Assembly: GCF_000455125.1 (NCBI RefSeq)
Contig: NZ_AUWR01000008.1
Location: forward strand, 124,001-188,000
Length of the DNA stretch: 64,000 bases
DNA from: Mycobacterium sp. UM_WGJ
GTDB lineage: Bacteria; Actinomycetota; Actinomycetes; Mycobacteriales; Mycobacteriaceae
Direction: 5' to 3'
Shown: positions 8,598-16,505 of the stretch, piece by piece
How positions within the stretch are numbered: position 1 is the stretch's first letter
Layout: every line of letters begins with the position of its first letter
Made by a program: the position numbers and the translations under genes
Notes under the pieces: generated by a model
The model's input: the letters and a program-made list of their open reading frames with translations, nothing else
The model's database searches: none
Told to the model about the DNA's origin: nothing

Positions 8598-9374
8598 CTA
8601 CAGGGCCATCGAGTAGCCGCCGTTGACACAGATCGTCTGCCCGGTGATCCAGGCGCCGTGCTCACTGGCCAATGTGAGCGCCAACTGGGCGACGTCATCG
8701 GGTGATCCCGGGCGGCGAATGGCGTAGTTCGCCAGGATCGCCTTGGCCTGCGGAGAATCGGCGTGCTCGGCCCACAGCGCCTCGGTCAGCGGGGTGCGCA
8801 TGGTGCCCAGCGAGATGTTGTTGGCGGTGACGTTGTAGCGGCCGTTCTCCAGCGCCACCGACCGGGTCAGGCCGGCCGCTCCGGCCTTCGCCGCCCCGTA
8901 CACCGCACCGCCAGGGTCCCCCGTACGGCCGGCATCCGACACGATCGTCAGAATGCGGCCCCACTGGTTGGCAACCATCCCCGGCAGCACCGCACGGGTG
9001 CAATGCAGGACGCCGTACAGGTTCACCCGAAGGAACGCCTCCCAGTCGCCCGGCTCTGTGTCGGCGAACTTCGCCCGGTTCGCGAACCCCTCGGCACCCG
9101 CATTCCCGGCGTTGTTGACCAGGACATCGACCGGGCCCGCCGCGCTGATCGCGGCGGTGACGGCGGCGTAATCGGTGACGTCGAACGGAACCGCCTGCGC
9201 CGCCGCACCACCGGCGCGAATCTCATCGACCACCGCCTGGGCGCGTTCGGCACGCAGATCGTTGACCAGGATTTCGGCTCCCGCGGCGGCGAAGGCGTCC
9301 GCCAAGCCGCGGCCGACGCCCTGACCGGCGCCGGTGACCAGGACCCGGCGACCCGCAAGATCGAGCTCGCTCAT
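8598..9374 (-). CDS. Classical SDR family oxidoreductase
   Basis: A 258-residue short-chain dehydrogenase. The nucleotide motif is TGAGQGVGRG at about residues 15-24, the structural NNAG motif is intact, and the active site has Ser in IVSDAG and Tyr/Lys in YGAAKAG. The C-terminus ends INGGYSMAL-like (VNGGYSMAL), as in classical NAD(P)-dependent SDRs. It lacks the SHAVRLA signature and extra loop of the mycofactocin-coupled group found elsewhere in this island, so it probably uses freely exchangeable NAD(P). It overlaps the upstream aldehyde dehydrogenase by 4 bp (ATGA), which implies translational coupling. Substrate not identifiable; alcohol or 3-hydroxyacyl oxidation is typical. Confidence 0.87.
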   Translation of the reverse strand: MSELDLAGRRVLVTGAGQGVGRGLADAFAAAGAEILVNDLRAERAQAVVDEIRAGGAAAQAVPFDVTDYAAVTAAISAAGPVDVLVNNAGNAGAEGFANRAKFADTEPGDWEAFLRVNLYGVLHCTRAVLPGMVANQWGRILTIVSDAGRTGDPGGAVYGAAKAGAAGLTRSVALENGRYNVTANNISLGTMRTPLTEALWAEHADSPQAKAILANYAIRRPGSPDDVAQLALTLASEHGAWITGQTICVNGGYSMAL

Positions 9375-10855
9375 TCGGGTAGGCCGATGGTTTTGATGTG
9401 CAGGTACTCCTGATAGCCGAGGTCGCCGTTGCGGTAGCCCAGGCCGGACTGACCAGTGCCGCCGAACGGGCTGTCGATGCCGAAGTGACTCTTGGCGTTG
9501 ATGCTCACGTTGCCCGTCCGCATCCGTTGGGCAACGCGCAGCGCCCGATCGACGTCCACGCTCGAAACTTCGCCGGACAGGCCATAAATGGTGTTGTTGG
9601 CGATCGCCACCGCCTCGTCGTCACCCTCGTACGGCGTGACGGTCAGCACCGGCCCGAAGATCTCCTCCTGCGCGATCTGCGAATCCGGATCCACGTCGGC
9701 CAACAACGTCGCCTGCGTGTAATAGCCCACCGGCAGGCTCTCCGGGATGCCGCCACCGGTGACCAGCCGCGCCCCCGACTCGATCCCGCTCTGGATCAAC
9801 CCGAGCACCTTCTGCCGCTGGCCCTCACTGATCTGCGGGCCCTGCATGATCCCCGGCGTCCACGGATCACCGACCGGGAAGTTCTCCATCGACGTCTTCA
9901 GGATCTCCAGACCCTCGTCATAGCGGCTGCGCGGCAACAGAATCCGCGACGGCAGAATGCACGACTGCCCCGACATCACACACGCCATCATGGCCGCCAA
10001 CGGCAACGAACTCGAGAAATCGGCATCGTCGAGCACGATGTGCGCCGACTTGCCACCGAGCTCCAACAGGGTCTTCTTCACCGTCGGCGCACCGGCGGCC
10101 AGGATCGCCCGGCCCGTGGCTGTCGACCCGGTGAAGGTGATCATGTCCACCCGCGGATCCGCGCTCAGCGCCGCACCCACCTCGTTGGCGTTCGAGGTCA
10201 CCACGTTGAACACCCCGGCCGGGATGTCGGTCTCCTCGGCCACGATCCGGCCCAACTCGCTGCCCGACCACGGCGTCAACTGCGCCGGCTTGAGCACCAC
10301 CGTGTTGCCCGCCATCAACGCCGGCACCGTCTCGGCGATGTTCAGGTAGAACGGCACATTCCACGGCGTGATCGCCCCCACCACACCGAGCGGCTCGAAA
10401 TGCGACAACCGCCGCGCCGGCCCCAGCGGCGTGTCATGCAGCCCGGTGTCCACCGTGTAGGCGAAGTCGCGGCCGTACTCGGCCCAGTGCTTGACCTCAT
10501 GGATCGGCGACTCGATCTGCGAACCGGTGACGCTGACCGGACACCCCACCTCGGTGATCAGGATCCGCCGCAACCGCTCGGCGTTGCGCTCCAACGCCGC
10601 ATGCAACTGCATCAAACAGTGAAACCGGAACTCCACATCCATCGACCAGTCGGTGGTGTCGAACGCACGCCGCGCCGCACCCACCGCCCGGGCCATGTCC
10701 TCCACCGAGCCGTCGGCGGCCACACCGGCCACCTCCTCGGTCGCCGGATGCACCACCTCAAACGTCGCACCACCACCGGTGTGCTCCAACACCCCATCGA
10801 TCAACATCCGCTCATCACCGGCCAACACCCCGGTCTCGCTGTGCACAGTCGTCAT
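9371..10855 (-). CDS. Aldehyde dehydrogenase family protein
   Basis: A 494-residue aldehyde dehydrogenase. It has the NAD-binding loop FTGSTATGRA, the LLELGGKSAHIVL base motif, the catalytic Cys in VMSGQSCILPSR and the C-terminal SPFGGTGQSGLG motif. I chose the ATG at 10855 because GGGAAGGA lies about 9 nt upstream; earlier ATGs at 10900 and 10864 either lack a site or sit directly against it. It is the first gene of the operon that continues with an SDR and the hypothetical gene. A perfect palindrome at 10931-10946, between this gene and the same-strand TetR gene, is the likely operator. Confidence 0.92.
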   Translation of the reverse strand: MTTVHSETGVLAGDERMLIDGVLEHTGGGATFEVVHPATEEVAGVAADGSVEDMARAVGAARRAFDTTDWSMDVEFRFHCLMQLHAALERNAERLRRILITEVGCPVSVTGSQIESPIHEVKHWAEYGRDFAYTVDTGLHDTPLGPARRLSHFEPLGVVGAITPWNVPFYLNIAETVPALMAGNTVVLKPAQLTPWSGSELGRIVAEETDIPAGVFNVVTSNANEVGAALSADPRVDMITFTGSTATGRAILAAGAPTVKKTLLELGGKSAHIVLDDADFSSSLPLAAMMACVMSGQSCILPSRILLPRSRYDEGLEILKTSMENFPVGDPWTPGIMQGPQISEGQRQKVLGLIQSGIESGARLVTGGGIPESLPVGYYTQATLLADVDPDSQIAQEEIFGPVLTVTPYEGDDEAVAIANNTIYGLSGEVSSVDVDRALRVAQRMRTGNVSINAKSHFGIDSPFGGTGQSGLGYRNGDLGYQEYLHIKTIGLPE

Positions 10856-10930
10856 CCCTGACATTCCTTCCCGCCTGGCCGGCCCGATGGCCGCGAGCAC
10901 CTCGGCATGCTAGAGGTGACGTGCCTAACA

Positions 10931-10946
10931 CTCTACTTATGTAGAG
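10931..10946. promoter_or_regulatory. Perfect palindrome, probable TetR operator
   Basis: CTCTAC TTAT GTAGAG is a perfect 6-bp inverted repeat with a 4-bp centre, 75 bp upstream of the aldehyde dehydrogenase start and just after the TetR gene. It resembles the inverted repeat in front of the LLM gene (7138-7161). Confidence 0.6.
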
Positions 10947-10968
10947 CGATATGGCAAGGCCGCGGTAG

Positions 10969-11598
10969 TCAGCGTTGGTCAGGACGAGACCGGGGTTGAT
11001 CCCCAACCGCACCGACGCCGGCCACGATGCCCGAGATGATCGCATCCAGCTCTTCGGCTGTGCGCGTCCCGGTTTCACCGCTGGACCGGGTCAGCATCAC
11101 GCCGCTGATGAACATCATCACCGCGTAGGTCTGCTCGTCCACGGCGGCGGCATCTGCGCCGTCAGGCTGGAGTCGCACAACCGCCTCCCGGATCAGTCCG
11201 AAGAATCGGTCGTCGTTGCCCCGCAGTTTCTCCGCGAGCACCGGATCGCGGGCGGCCTCGAGGGCAAGTTCATTGCGGGCTTTGGCCCGGATGCGCCGTA
11301 CCCCGGTGCCCGAGCGCACCACCAGCGTGGCCAGGCCCGACGCGCTCGATCCCGAGTCCTCGGGTATGGCCGTCGCGGCAGCCAAATCCTTCAGATCGAG
11401 GTCGGCGACGCGTTCGGCCACGGCATGCAACAGCGCTGAACGGGTCCGGAAATAGAACGACGCGCTGCCGTCGGGTACGCCCGCTTTCCGATCGACTTTC
11501 AGGTGGCTGACCCCTTTGAGGCCGTCATCGGCCAATAACCGGATCGCCGCATCGCACAACTCACGTCGTCGCTGCTGCGGGTTCGGCTTTCGTCGCAT
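10969..11598 (-). CDS. TetR/AcrR family transcriptional regulator
   Basis: A 209-residue protein. The N-terminus holds a basic leader (MRRKPNPQQRRRELCDAAI) and a TetR-type helix-turn-helix around VSHLKVDRKAGVPDGSASFYF. The remaining helices are a ligand/dimer domain of unknown specificity. It precedes the aldehyde dehydrogenase - SDR - hypothetical operon on the same strand, separated by 113 bp that hold a perfect palindrome. The same kind of motif occurs before the LLM gene at 7200, so it probably controls both units (inference). It is 36 bp downstream of the alpha/beta hydrolase stop and may also receive read-through from that operon. Confidence 0.85.
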   Translation of the reverse strand: MRRKPNPQQRRRELCDAAIRLLADDGLKGVSHLKVDRKAGVPDGSASFYFRTRSALLHAVAERVADLDLKDLAAATAIPEDSGSSASGLATLVVRSGTGVRRIRAKARNELALEAARDPVLAEKLRGNDDRFFGLIREAVVRLQPDGADAAAVDEQTYAVMMFISGVMLTRSSGETGTRTAEELDAIISGIVAGVGAVGDQPRSRPDQR

Positions 11599-11634
11599 GA
11601 GCCCGAGAGTCTAGCCCGAGGGGCGAGGTCCGGA

Positions 11635-12567
11635 CTAGGTATCGCCATCGGGACCGCCGATCTTCAGACGGGTTCGAATCATGGTCATCTGACTGGCGAA
11701 GAACTGGTTGGCAACAAGCGTTTTCGGGGCGACGGCGTCGAAACCGTGGAAACCGCCGGGGACGACTTCGAGGTGACACTCGACTCCGGCCTCGCGTAGG
11801 CGCTCCGCGTAGGCACATGCCTCGTCGTGCAGCACATCCAGGTTGCCGACACCGATCCACGTCGGCGCGAGGCCGCACAGGTCACCGCGCCGGGCCGGCA
11901 CCGCCGTCACGGGGTCAACCCCGCCGAGATAAGCGCGCCACCCCAATGTGCTGCTCGCGGCGTTCCACAGCCTGCGCAGCCCGGCCACGGGGTCCTCCCC
12001 ACTCGCGCAGCGGTCGTCGAGCATGGGATAGATAAGCACCTGGGCGGCCACAGTGATCTCACCCCGGTCACGCGCCCGCAGCGCCACGGCCGCGGCCAGA
12101 CCACCACCCGCGCTCGCACCGGCGACTGCTAGTCGGGAGCCGTCGACGCCGGGTTGCGCGGCCAGCCAGCACAACGCCTCGTAGCAGTCGTCCAGTGCCG
12201 CCGGATACGGGTGTTCTGGGGCCAACCGGTAGTCGACGGCACAGACCGGGATGTCCAGTTCGGTTGCCATCCGGCGGCACAGGGTGTCGTCCATGGCCGC
12301 GTTCCCGAGCACGTAACCGCCGCCGTGGATCCACAGCAGCGCGCCACCGCGATCCTGCCGCCGCTCCGGTGGCCGGTGTACGCGCACACCGATGCCCGAG
12401 GGCAGGACGTGCACGGAGGTTCCGGGCCGGCATTTCGCCCGGCGGGGAAGCCGGCGGAAGACGGTGACCGTCAGCGGCGTGACGAGCGTACGGGGTAGGT
12501 AGCGGGCGTACCGCCGCAACTCGGGGTGGAATTCCCGTGCGGCCAGCCGGTGCCAGATGGTCACCAC
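11635..12567 (-). CDS. Alpha/beta hydrolase of the hormone-sensitive lipase (HSL) family
   Basis: A 310-residue esterase/lipase. It has the HSL oxyanion motif HGGGYVLG, the nucleophile elbow GASAGGG, an Asp in the NLDVLHDE region and the His in GGFHGFD, giving a complete Ser-Asp-His triad. There is no clear signal peptide, so it is probably cytosolic. Mycobacterial relatives (Lip proteins) cleave short- to medium-chain esters. It begins 6 bp after the stop of the aldehyde dehydrogenase at 12574 and ends the SDR-SDR-CMD-ALDH operon, so it may hydrolyse an ester or lactone arising in that pathway (inference). Confidence 0.9.
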   Translation of the reverse strand: MVTIWHRLAAREFHPELRRYARYLPRTLVTPLTVTVFRRLPRRAKCRPGTSVHVLPSGIGVRVHRPPERRQDRGGALLWIHGGGYVLGNAAMDDTLCRRMATELDIPVCAVDYRLAPEHPYPAALDDCYEALCWLAAQPGVDGSRLAVAGASAGGGLAAAVALRARDRGEITVAAQVLIYPMLDDRCASGEDPVAGLRRLWNAASSTLGWRAYLGGVDPVTAVPARRGDLCGLAPTWIGVGNLDVLHDEACAYAERLREAGVECHLEVVPGGFHGFDAVAPKTLVANQFFASQMTMIRTRLKIGGPDGDT

Positions 12568-12573
12568 CTGTAC

Positions 12574-14013
12574 TCAAGCCAGCCCGATCCGAATGTTCTT
12601 GACCTGCTGGAATCCCTGCAACCCTTCCAGGCCGCCGGTGCGTCCGGCGCCGCTGTGCTTGTAACCGCCGTAAGGTCCCTGCGGAGATATTCGGCTGCCC
12701 TGGTTGATCCAGATCGACCCGGCCTGTAGTTGACGCGCGACGGTGTGCGCGCGGGTCAGGTCGCGGGTGTGCACGAAGGCATTCAGACCATATCGAGTGT
12801 CGTTGGCGATCCGCACGGCCTCGGCGTCATCGCTGAACCGGATCAAGGAAACGACGGGGCCGAAGGTCTCGGTCTGCGCCAGTACCGAGCTGTTGTCGAC
12901 ATCGCCGAAGACCGTCGGTTCCAGGTAATAGCCGTGTGCGAGTTCACCTTCGGCGATCCGGTGACCGCCGGTGAGCAATTGTCCGGCGCCGTCTGCTACG
13001 GCACCGTCGACCGCAGCGAGGATACGATCGGCCGCGGCCTTGGAGATGACGGGCCCGAAGGTGGTGGCGGGGTTCAGCGGGTCGCCGACGCGTGCGGCGG
13101 CGATCACGGCGAGGAAGCGCTGGGTGAAGGCGTCGTAGACGCTGCCGTGGACCAGGATGCGACTGGCGCACGCGCAGCTCTGTCCGGACTGCATCAGCGG
13201 GCCCTGGTGCGCGGAATGTACGGCGGCGGTGTCGAGGTCGGCGTCGGCGAAGACGATGTTGGCCGACTTGCCACCGAGTTCGGTGACCACCGGGGTGAGG
13301 TTCTCGGCAGCCGTCCGCAGGACGGTGCGTGCGGTGTGCTCACCGCCGGTGAAGTGGATCTTGCCGATCCCCGGATGACGCACCAGGGCCTCTCCCCCCT
13401 CGGCGGCGGCGGGCACGACATTCACCAGCCCGGGCGGCAGGCCGGCTTCCAGGCACAGTTCCCCGAACCGCAGTGCGGCCAGGGGTGCCAGTTCCGACGG
13501 TTTGAACACCACGGCGTTTCCCGCGGCCAGCGCCGGCGCCACACACGACGCGGCGACGACGAGGGCTCCGTTCCACGGGGCGATGACGCCGACCACCCCG
13601 TACGGTTCGCGTTCGATGAGGTTGAGGTCAGCGCTGCCGCTGACCGGAGTGCTGGTCCCATGGGGTTTGTCGACATAGCCGGCGAAGTGGCGCAGGAACT
13701 GTTCCAGCAGAATCCCGTTGCCGGCGTAGGAGATCGGCACCCCGTAGTCGCGGGTGTTGAGTTCGGCCAGTTCGGCCAGGTGTTCATGCACGACGTCGGC
13801 GAGATGGATCAGCGCGTCGCGGCGATGGTCCACCGACAGTGCCATCCACTGCCGCTGCGCTTCCCCGGCGACGGCGACCGCGCGGTCGATCTCGGCGGCA
13901 CCGGCCAACGCGACCACCGCGTTCGGGACCCCGGTCGCCGGGTAGACGTGCTCATGTACCGATGTCGCGGTGACCCGGTCGTCACCGATGAGCAACCCGA
14001 CGGCGTGCGTCAC
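12574..14013 (-). CDS. Aldehyde dehydrogenase family protein
   Basis: A 479-residue aldehyde dehydrogenase. The motifs are FTGGEHTAR (cofactor loop; Gly replaces the usual Ser-Thr), VTELGGKSANIVF, the catalytic Cys in MQSGQSCACASR, and PYGGYKHSGAG at the C-terminus. I chose GTG 14013 because it overlaps the upstream gene's stop as GTGA, the same coupling seen through this operon; the longer open frame only reads through the upstream gene. The second Cys pair after the catalytic residue (SCACAS) is slightly unusual. It sits between the carboxymuconolactone-decarboxylase-fold protein and the HSL-type hydrolase. The third ALDH of the island; the substrate is unknown. Confidence 0.9.
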   Translation of the reverse strand: MTHAVGLLIGDDRVTATSVHEHVYPATGVPNAVVALAGAAEIDRAVAVAGEAQRQWMALSVDHRRDALIHLADVVHEHLAELAELNTRDYGVPISYAGNGILLEQFLRHFAGYVDKPHGTSTPVSGSADLNLIEREPYGVVGVIAPWNGALVVAASCVAPALAAGNAVVFKPSELAPLAALRFGELCLEAGLPPGLVNVVPAAAEGGEALVRHPGIGKIHFTGGEHTARTVLRTAAENLTPVVTELGGKSANIVFADADLDTAAVHSAHQGPLMQSGQSCACASRILVHGSVYDAFTQRFLAVIAAARVGDPLNPATTFGPVISKAAADRILAAVDGAVADGAGQLLTGGHRIAEGELAHGYYLEPTVFGDVDNSSVLAQTETFGPVVSLIRFSDDAEAVRIANDTRYGLNAFVHTRDLTRAHTVARQLQAGSIWINQGSRISPQGPYGGYKHSGAGRTGGLEGLQGFQQVKNIRIGLA

Positions 14014-14804
14014 GAGGCCGCCTCGTCGGCCCATTCCTGGGTCACGCGCTGCTTCTGCTCGGCGATCACCTGGTTGAGGTGTGAACCTTTCGGCCAGCCG
14101 TAGTGTGCGGCGAAATGCAATGCCAGTTCGTCCATCTCGTCGAAGGACACGTCGCGACTCTTCAGCGCGGCATAGACGTGGCTCAGGATCGGATAGGCGG
14201 CGTCCTGGAAAGCAACGCAGGCGACGGTGATCAGCCGCCGTTCCTTCATGCCGAGGCCGGGCCGCTGCCACATCTCGCCGAACACGAAATTCAGGATGCC
14301 GGCGCCGTGGAACGGGTTGTTCCGCGTCGGCGCGTACTCCAGGCAGTTGACGTCCTTGAACGCCTGTTCACCGCCGGCGATGCGGGCCTCCGGGTCACTG
14401 GGTGTCGTTAGCGGCAACAGCGGTACGGCATCCGGCACCGGTAGTCCACGTTCCCGGTTGACCCGCTCCCACTGTTCGTCGACGACCATGTTGAACCAGG
14501 ACGCTTTCGGCCATCCCGCGTAGACGGCGAAATGCAGCACGGTTTCCTGCATTTCGACGATCGACAGGTCGCCGCTGTTGAGAGCGGCGTACACGTGGTC
14601 GCGCAGGGGTTGATCGGCATCGGCGGCCGCCACACACGGTAGCGTGACAAACCGGCGCTCCCGTCGGGTCAGGCCGGGCCGCTGCCACACTTCGGCGAAC
14701 ACGAAGTCCAGCAGGTTCACGGTGGCCGGCGAGGTGTCTTCGGGGGCCGGCACCGTCATGATGTCGGCAAAGGCCTGGCGGCCCCGCTCCAAACGGTCAG
14801 TCAT
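14010..14804 (-). CDS. Tandem carboxymuconolactone-decarboxylase-fold protein
   Basis: A 264-residue protein with two copies of the CMD/AhpD-like helical fold. Copy one spans about residues 40-115 (WQRPGLTRRERRFVTLPCVAA, then LRDHVYAALNSGD and VLHFAVYAGWPKAS). Copy two spans about 165-245 (WQRPGLGMKERRLITVACVAF, then LSHVYAALKSRD and ALHFAAHYGWPKGS). The copies align closely, so the gene arose by internal duplication. The CxxC pair of AhpD peroxidases is absent and each copy keeps a single Cys, so a lyase, isomerase or hydrolase-like role as in 4-carboxymuconolactone decarboxylase is more likely than a redox one. It overlaps both operon neighbours by 4 bp. Confidence 0.82.
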   Translation of the reverse strand: MTDRLERGRQAFADIMTVPAPEDTSPATVNLLDFVFAEVWQRPGLTRRERRFVTLPCVAAADADQPLRDHVYAALNSGDLSIVEMQETVLHFAVYAGWPKASWFNMVVDEQWERVNRERGLPVPDAVPLLPLTTPSDPEARIAGGEQAFKDVNCLEYAPTRNNPFHGAGILNFVFGEMWQRPGLGMKERRLITVACVAFQDAAYPILSHVYAALKSRDVSFDEMDELALHFAAHYGWPKGSHLNQVIAEQKQRVTQEWADEAAS

Positions 14805-15604
14805 CGAATCGTCACTCCCGCATCGACTTTGAACTCCAGGCCGGTGACATACCGGGCCTCATCGGAGATCAGGAACAGCACCGCATTGCTGATGTCGACG
14901 GCCTCGGCCATCACAATGGGCAATGCGTTCTGGAAGATGGGACCCAGATCGGCCCGGGTCTCGTGCAGCAGGGTGTGCAACGTCGTCGGCTGCATCCCGG
15001 TCGGGACCCCGGTCGGGTGCACGGTGTTCACCCGGATGTTCACCGCAGCAAGCTCATTGGCCAACGCCTTGCTCATCCCGACGACTCCGTGTTTGGACGC
15101 CGTGTACGGCGTGTGCAGCGGTGAACCCTTGACACCGGCCGCCGAACTGATGTTGACCAGGCTGCCGCCGTGTTCCACCAGGTGCGGGATGGCGGCCCGG
15201 CAGGTGTTCCAGCTGCCGATCAGGTTGACGTCGACGACGGTGCGCCACTGCTCGGCGGTGGTGGTGTCCCAGGTGCCGCCGGTCAGCACCCCGGCGTTGG
15301 CCACCGAGGCGTCCAGTCCCCCTAGTTGGGCCACCCCGTCGTCCACCGCCGCGGTCAAGGCCTCCAGGTCGCGCACATCGACGACGTGGGTGACCGCACG
15401 ACGCCCCTGTTCGGTAACCAGCCGGGCAGTCTCGGACAGTTCTTCGGTTGTGGCCAAAGGGTATTCGATGACGGGTAGGGATTCGCAGATGTCCACGAGG
15501 ATCAGGTCGGCGCCCTCTTGGGCCAGCCGCACGGCGTGGCTGCGGCCCATCCCGCGGGCAGCCCCGGTGACAAGGACCTTCTTGCCCTCGACCCGGCCGG
15601 TCAC
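14801..15604 (-). CDS. Mycofactocin-coupled SDR family oxidoreductase
   Basis: A 267-residue SDR with TGAARGMGRSHAVRLAQEGA followed by ILVDIC and the extra loop before DVRDLEAL, the mark of mycofactocin-coupled enzymes. The active site is visible as Ser in NISSAAG and Tyr/Lys in YTASKHG. It is the second gene of the minus-strand operon that starts at 16431, and ATGA overlaps join it to both neighbours. It and the following paralogue are clearly related, and both resemble the SDR at 2324. They likely oxidise successive or stereochemically different alcohols of one substrate, with electrons leaving through mycofactocin (inference). Confidence 0.87.
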   Translation of the reverse strand: MTGRVEGKKVLVTGAARGMGRSHAVRLAQEGADLILVDICESLPVIEYPLATTEELSETARLVTEQGRRAVTHVVDVRDLEALTAAVDDGVAQLGGLDASVANAGVLTGGTWDTTTAEQWRTVVDVNLIGSWNTCRAAIPHLVEHGGSLVNISSAAGVKGSPLHTPYTASKHGVVGMSKALANELAAVNIRVNTVHPTGVPTGMQPTTLHTLLHETRADLGPIFQNALPIVMAEAVDISNAVLFLISDEARYVTGLEFKVDAGVTIR

Positions 15605-16431
15605 AGCTTGTTGCAGAAGCCGGCGTCCACGGGGAACGTGACCCCGGTGACGTACTGGGCGGCGTCGGACACCAGGTAGGCGATCGCGGCGCTGATGTCT
15701 TCCGGTTCCAGCATGCCGACCGGCATCGGATTCTGCAGGTGCGGCCCCCCGTCGGGGTAGGCCTCCAAGAACGCAGTCATCTGCGGGTTGGTGGCCATCA
15801 TGGTGTTGACCGCCGTCGGATGCACGGTGTTCACCCGAATACTATAGGGCGCCAAGGCATTCGCCAGCGTGCGCATCAGCCCGACAATGCCGTGCTTGGA
15901 CGCCGCATACCCCAGGCCGCCGCCCTGTGAACCACCGAAGCCCTTCAACCCGGCAGTCGAACTGGTGAACACGATCGCCCCGCCCCGCTCCCCGGCGATC
16001 AAATGCGGGATCGCCGCCTTGGCGGTATGGAAGGAGCCGACCAGGTTGACGTCGATGACGGCGGTCCACATGTCGAGGTCTTCCTCGATGCTGGTCTCCC
16101 GGAACGCCGTCGGTGCGATCCCGGCATTGGCGCACACGATGTCCAGCCGGCCGAACTGCTCCACGCCAGCATCCACTGCGGACTTCAGCGCGTAGAAGTC
16201 CCGGACATCGGCAACGGTGGCAAGCATCTTTCCGCCCGCCGCCTCGACCAGCGTCACCGTTTCGTCGAGCTCGTCACGCGAGGCCATCGGATAGCCGTTG
16301 GCCGCGATGTCGGCGCAGATGTCGACCCCGATGATGTTCGCACCCTCGCTCGCCAGCCGGACCGCATGGCTGCGGCCCTGCCCGCGCGCCGCGCCCGTGA
16401 TGAAGGCGACTTTTCCGTCCAGTGAACCCAT
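15601..16431 (-). CDS. Mycofactocin-coupled SDR family oxidoreductase, first gene of the operon
   Basis: A 276-residue SDR starting MGSLDGKVAFITGAARGQG, with SHAVRLASEGA and a GVDICAD strand, the mycofactocin-coupled pattern. Ser lies in FTSSTAG and Tyr/Lys in YAASKHG. I prefer ATG 16431 because GAGGAG precedes it, though the spacing is short; ATG 16446 would add five residues but has no visible site. It opens the operon SDR-SDR-CMD-ALDH-hydrolase. Its promoter region is shared with the divergent TetR gene at 16506 and holds two near-identical palindromes, so it is almost certainly TetR-repressed. Confidence 0.87.
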   Translation of the reverse strand: MGSLDGKVAFITGAARGQGRSHAVRLASEGANIIGVDICADIAANGYPMASRDELDETVTLVEAAGGKMLATVADVRDFYALKSAVDAGVEQFGRLDIVCANAGIAPTAFRETSIEEDLDMWTAVIDVNLVGSFHTAKAAIPHLIAGERGGAIVFTSSTAGLKGFGGSQGGGLGYAASKHGIVGLMRTLANALAPYSIRVNTVHPTAVNTMMATNPQMTAFLEAYPDGGPHLQNPMPVGMLEPEDISAAIAYLVSDAAQYVTGVTFPVDAGFCNKL

Positions 16432-16452
16432 TGCTCCTCGCTTCATTGCCCA

Positions 16453-16488
16453 GTAACCAAGTTACAGGCGGTACTGTAACCACGTTAC
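16453..16488. promoter_or_regulatory. Twin palindromic operators GTAAC-N3-GTTAC
   Basis: GTAACCAAGTTAC (16453-16465) and GTAACCACGTTAC (16476-16488) are perfect 5-bp inverted repeats with 3-bp centres, spaced 23 bp centre to centre. They lie between the divergent SDR operon and TetR gene and end just before the TetR ribosome binding site. This is a textbook place for auto-repression plus control of the operon, probably by two cooperating TetR dimers. Confidence 0.75.
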
Positions 16489-16505
16489 ACACAGGAGGGC
16501 AAGGG

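Noticed and set aside
9398-10861. Plus-strand open frame of 487 codons
   Set aside because: Antisense to an aldehyde dehydrogenase with all catalytic motifs; composition is Arg/His-rich and unlike a protein.
12730-14103. Plus-strand open frame of 457 codons
   Set aside because: Antisense to the aldehyde dehydrogenase at 12574-14013; Gly/Asp-rich shadow without motifs.
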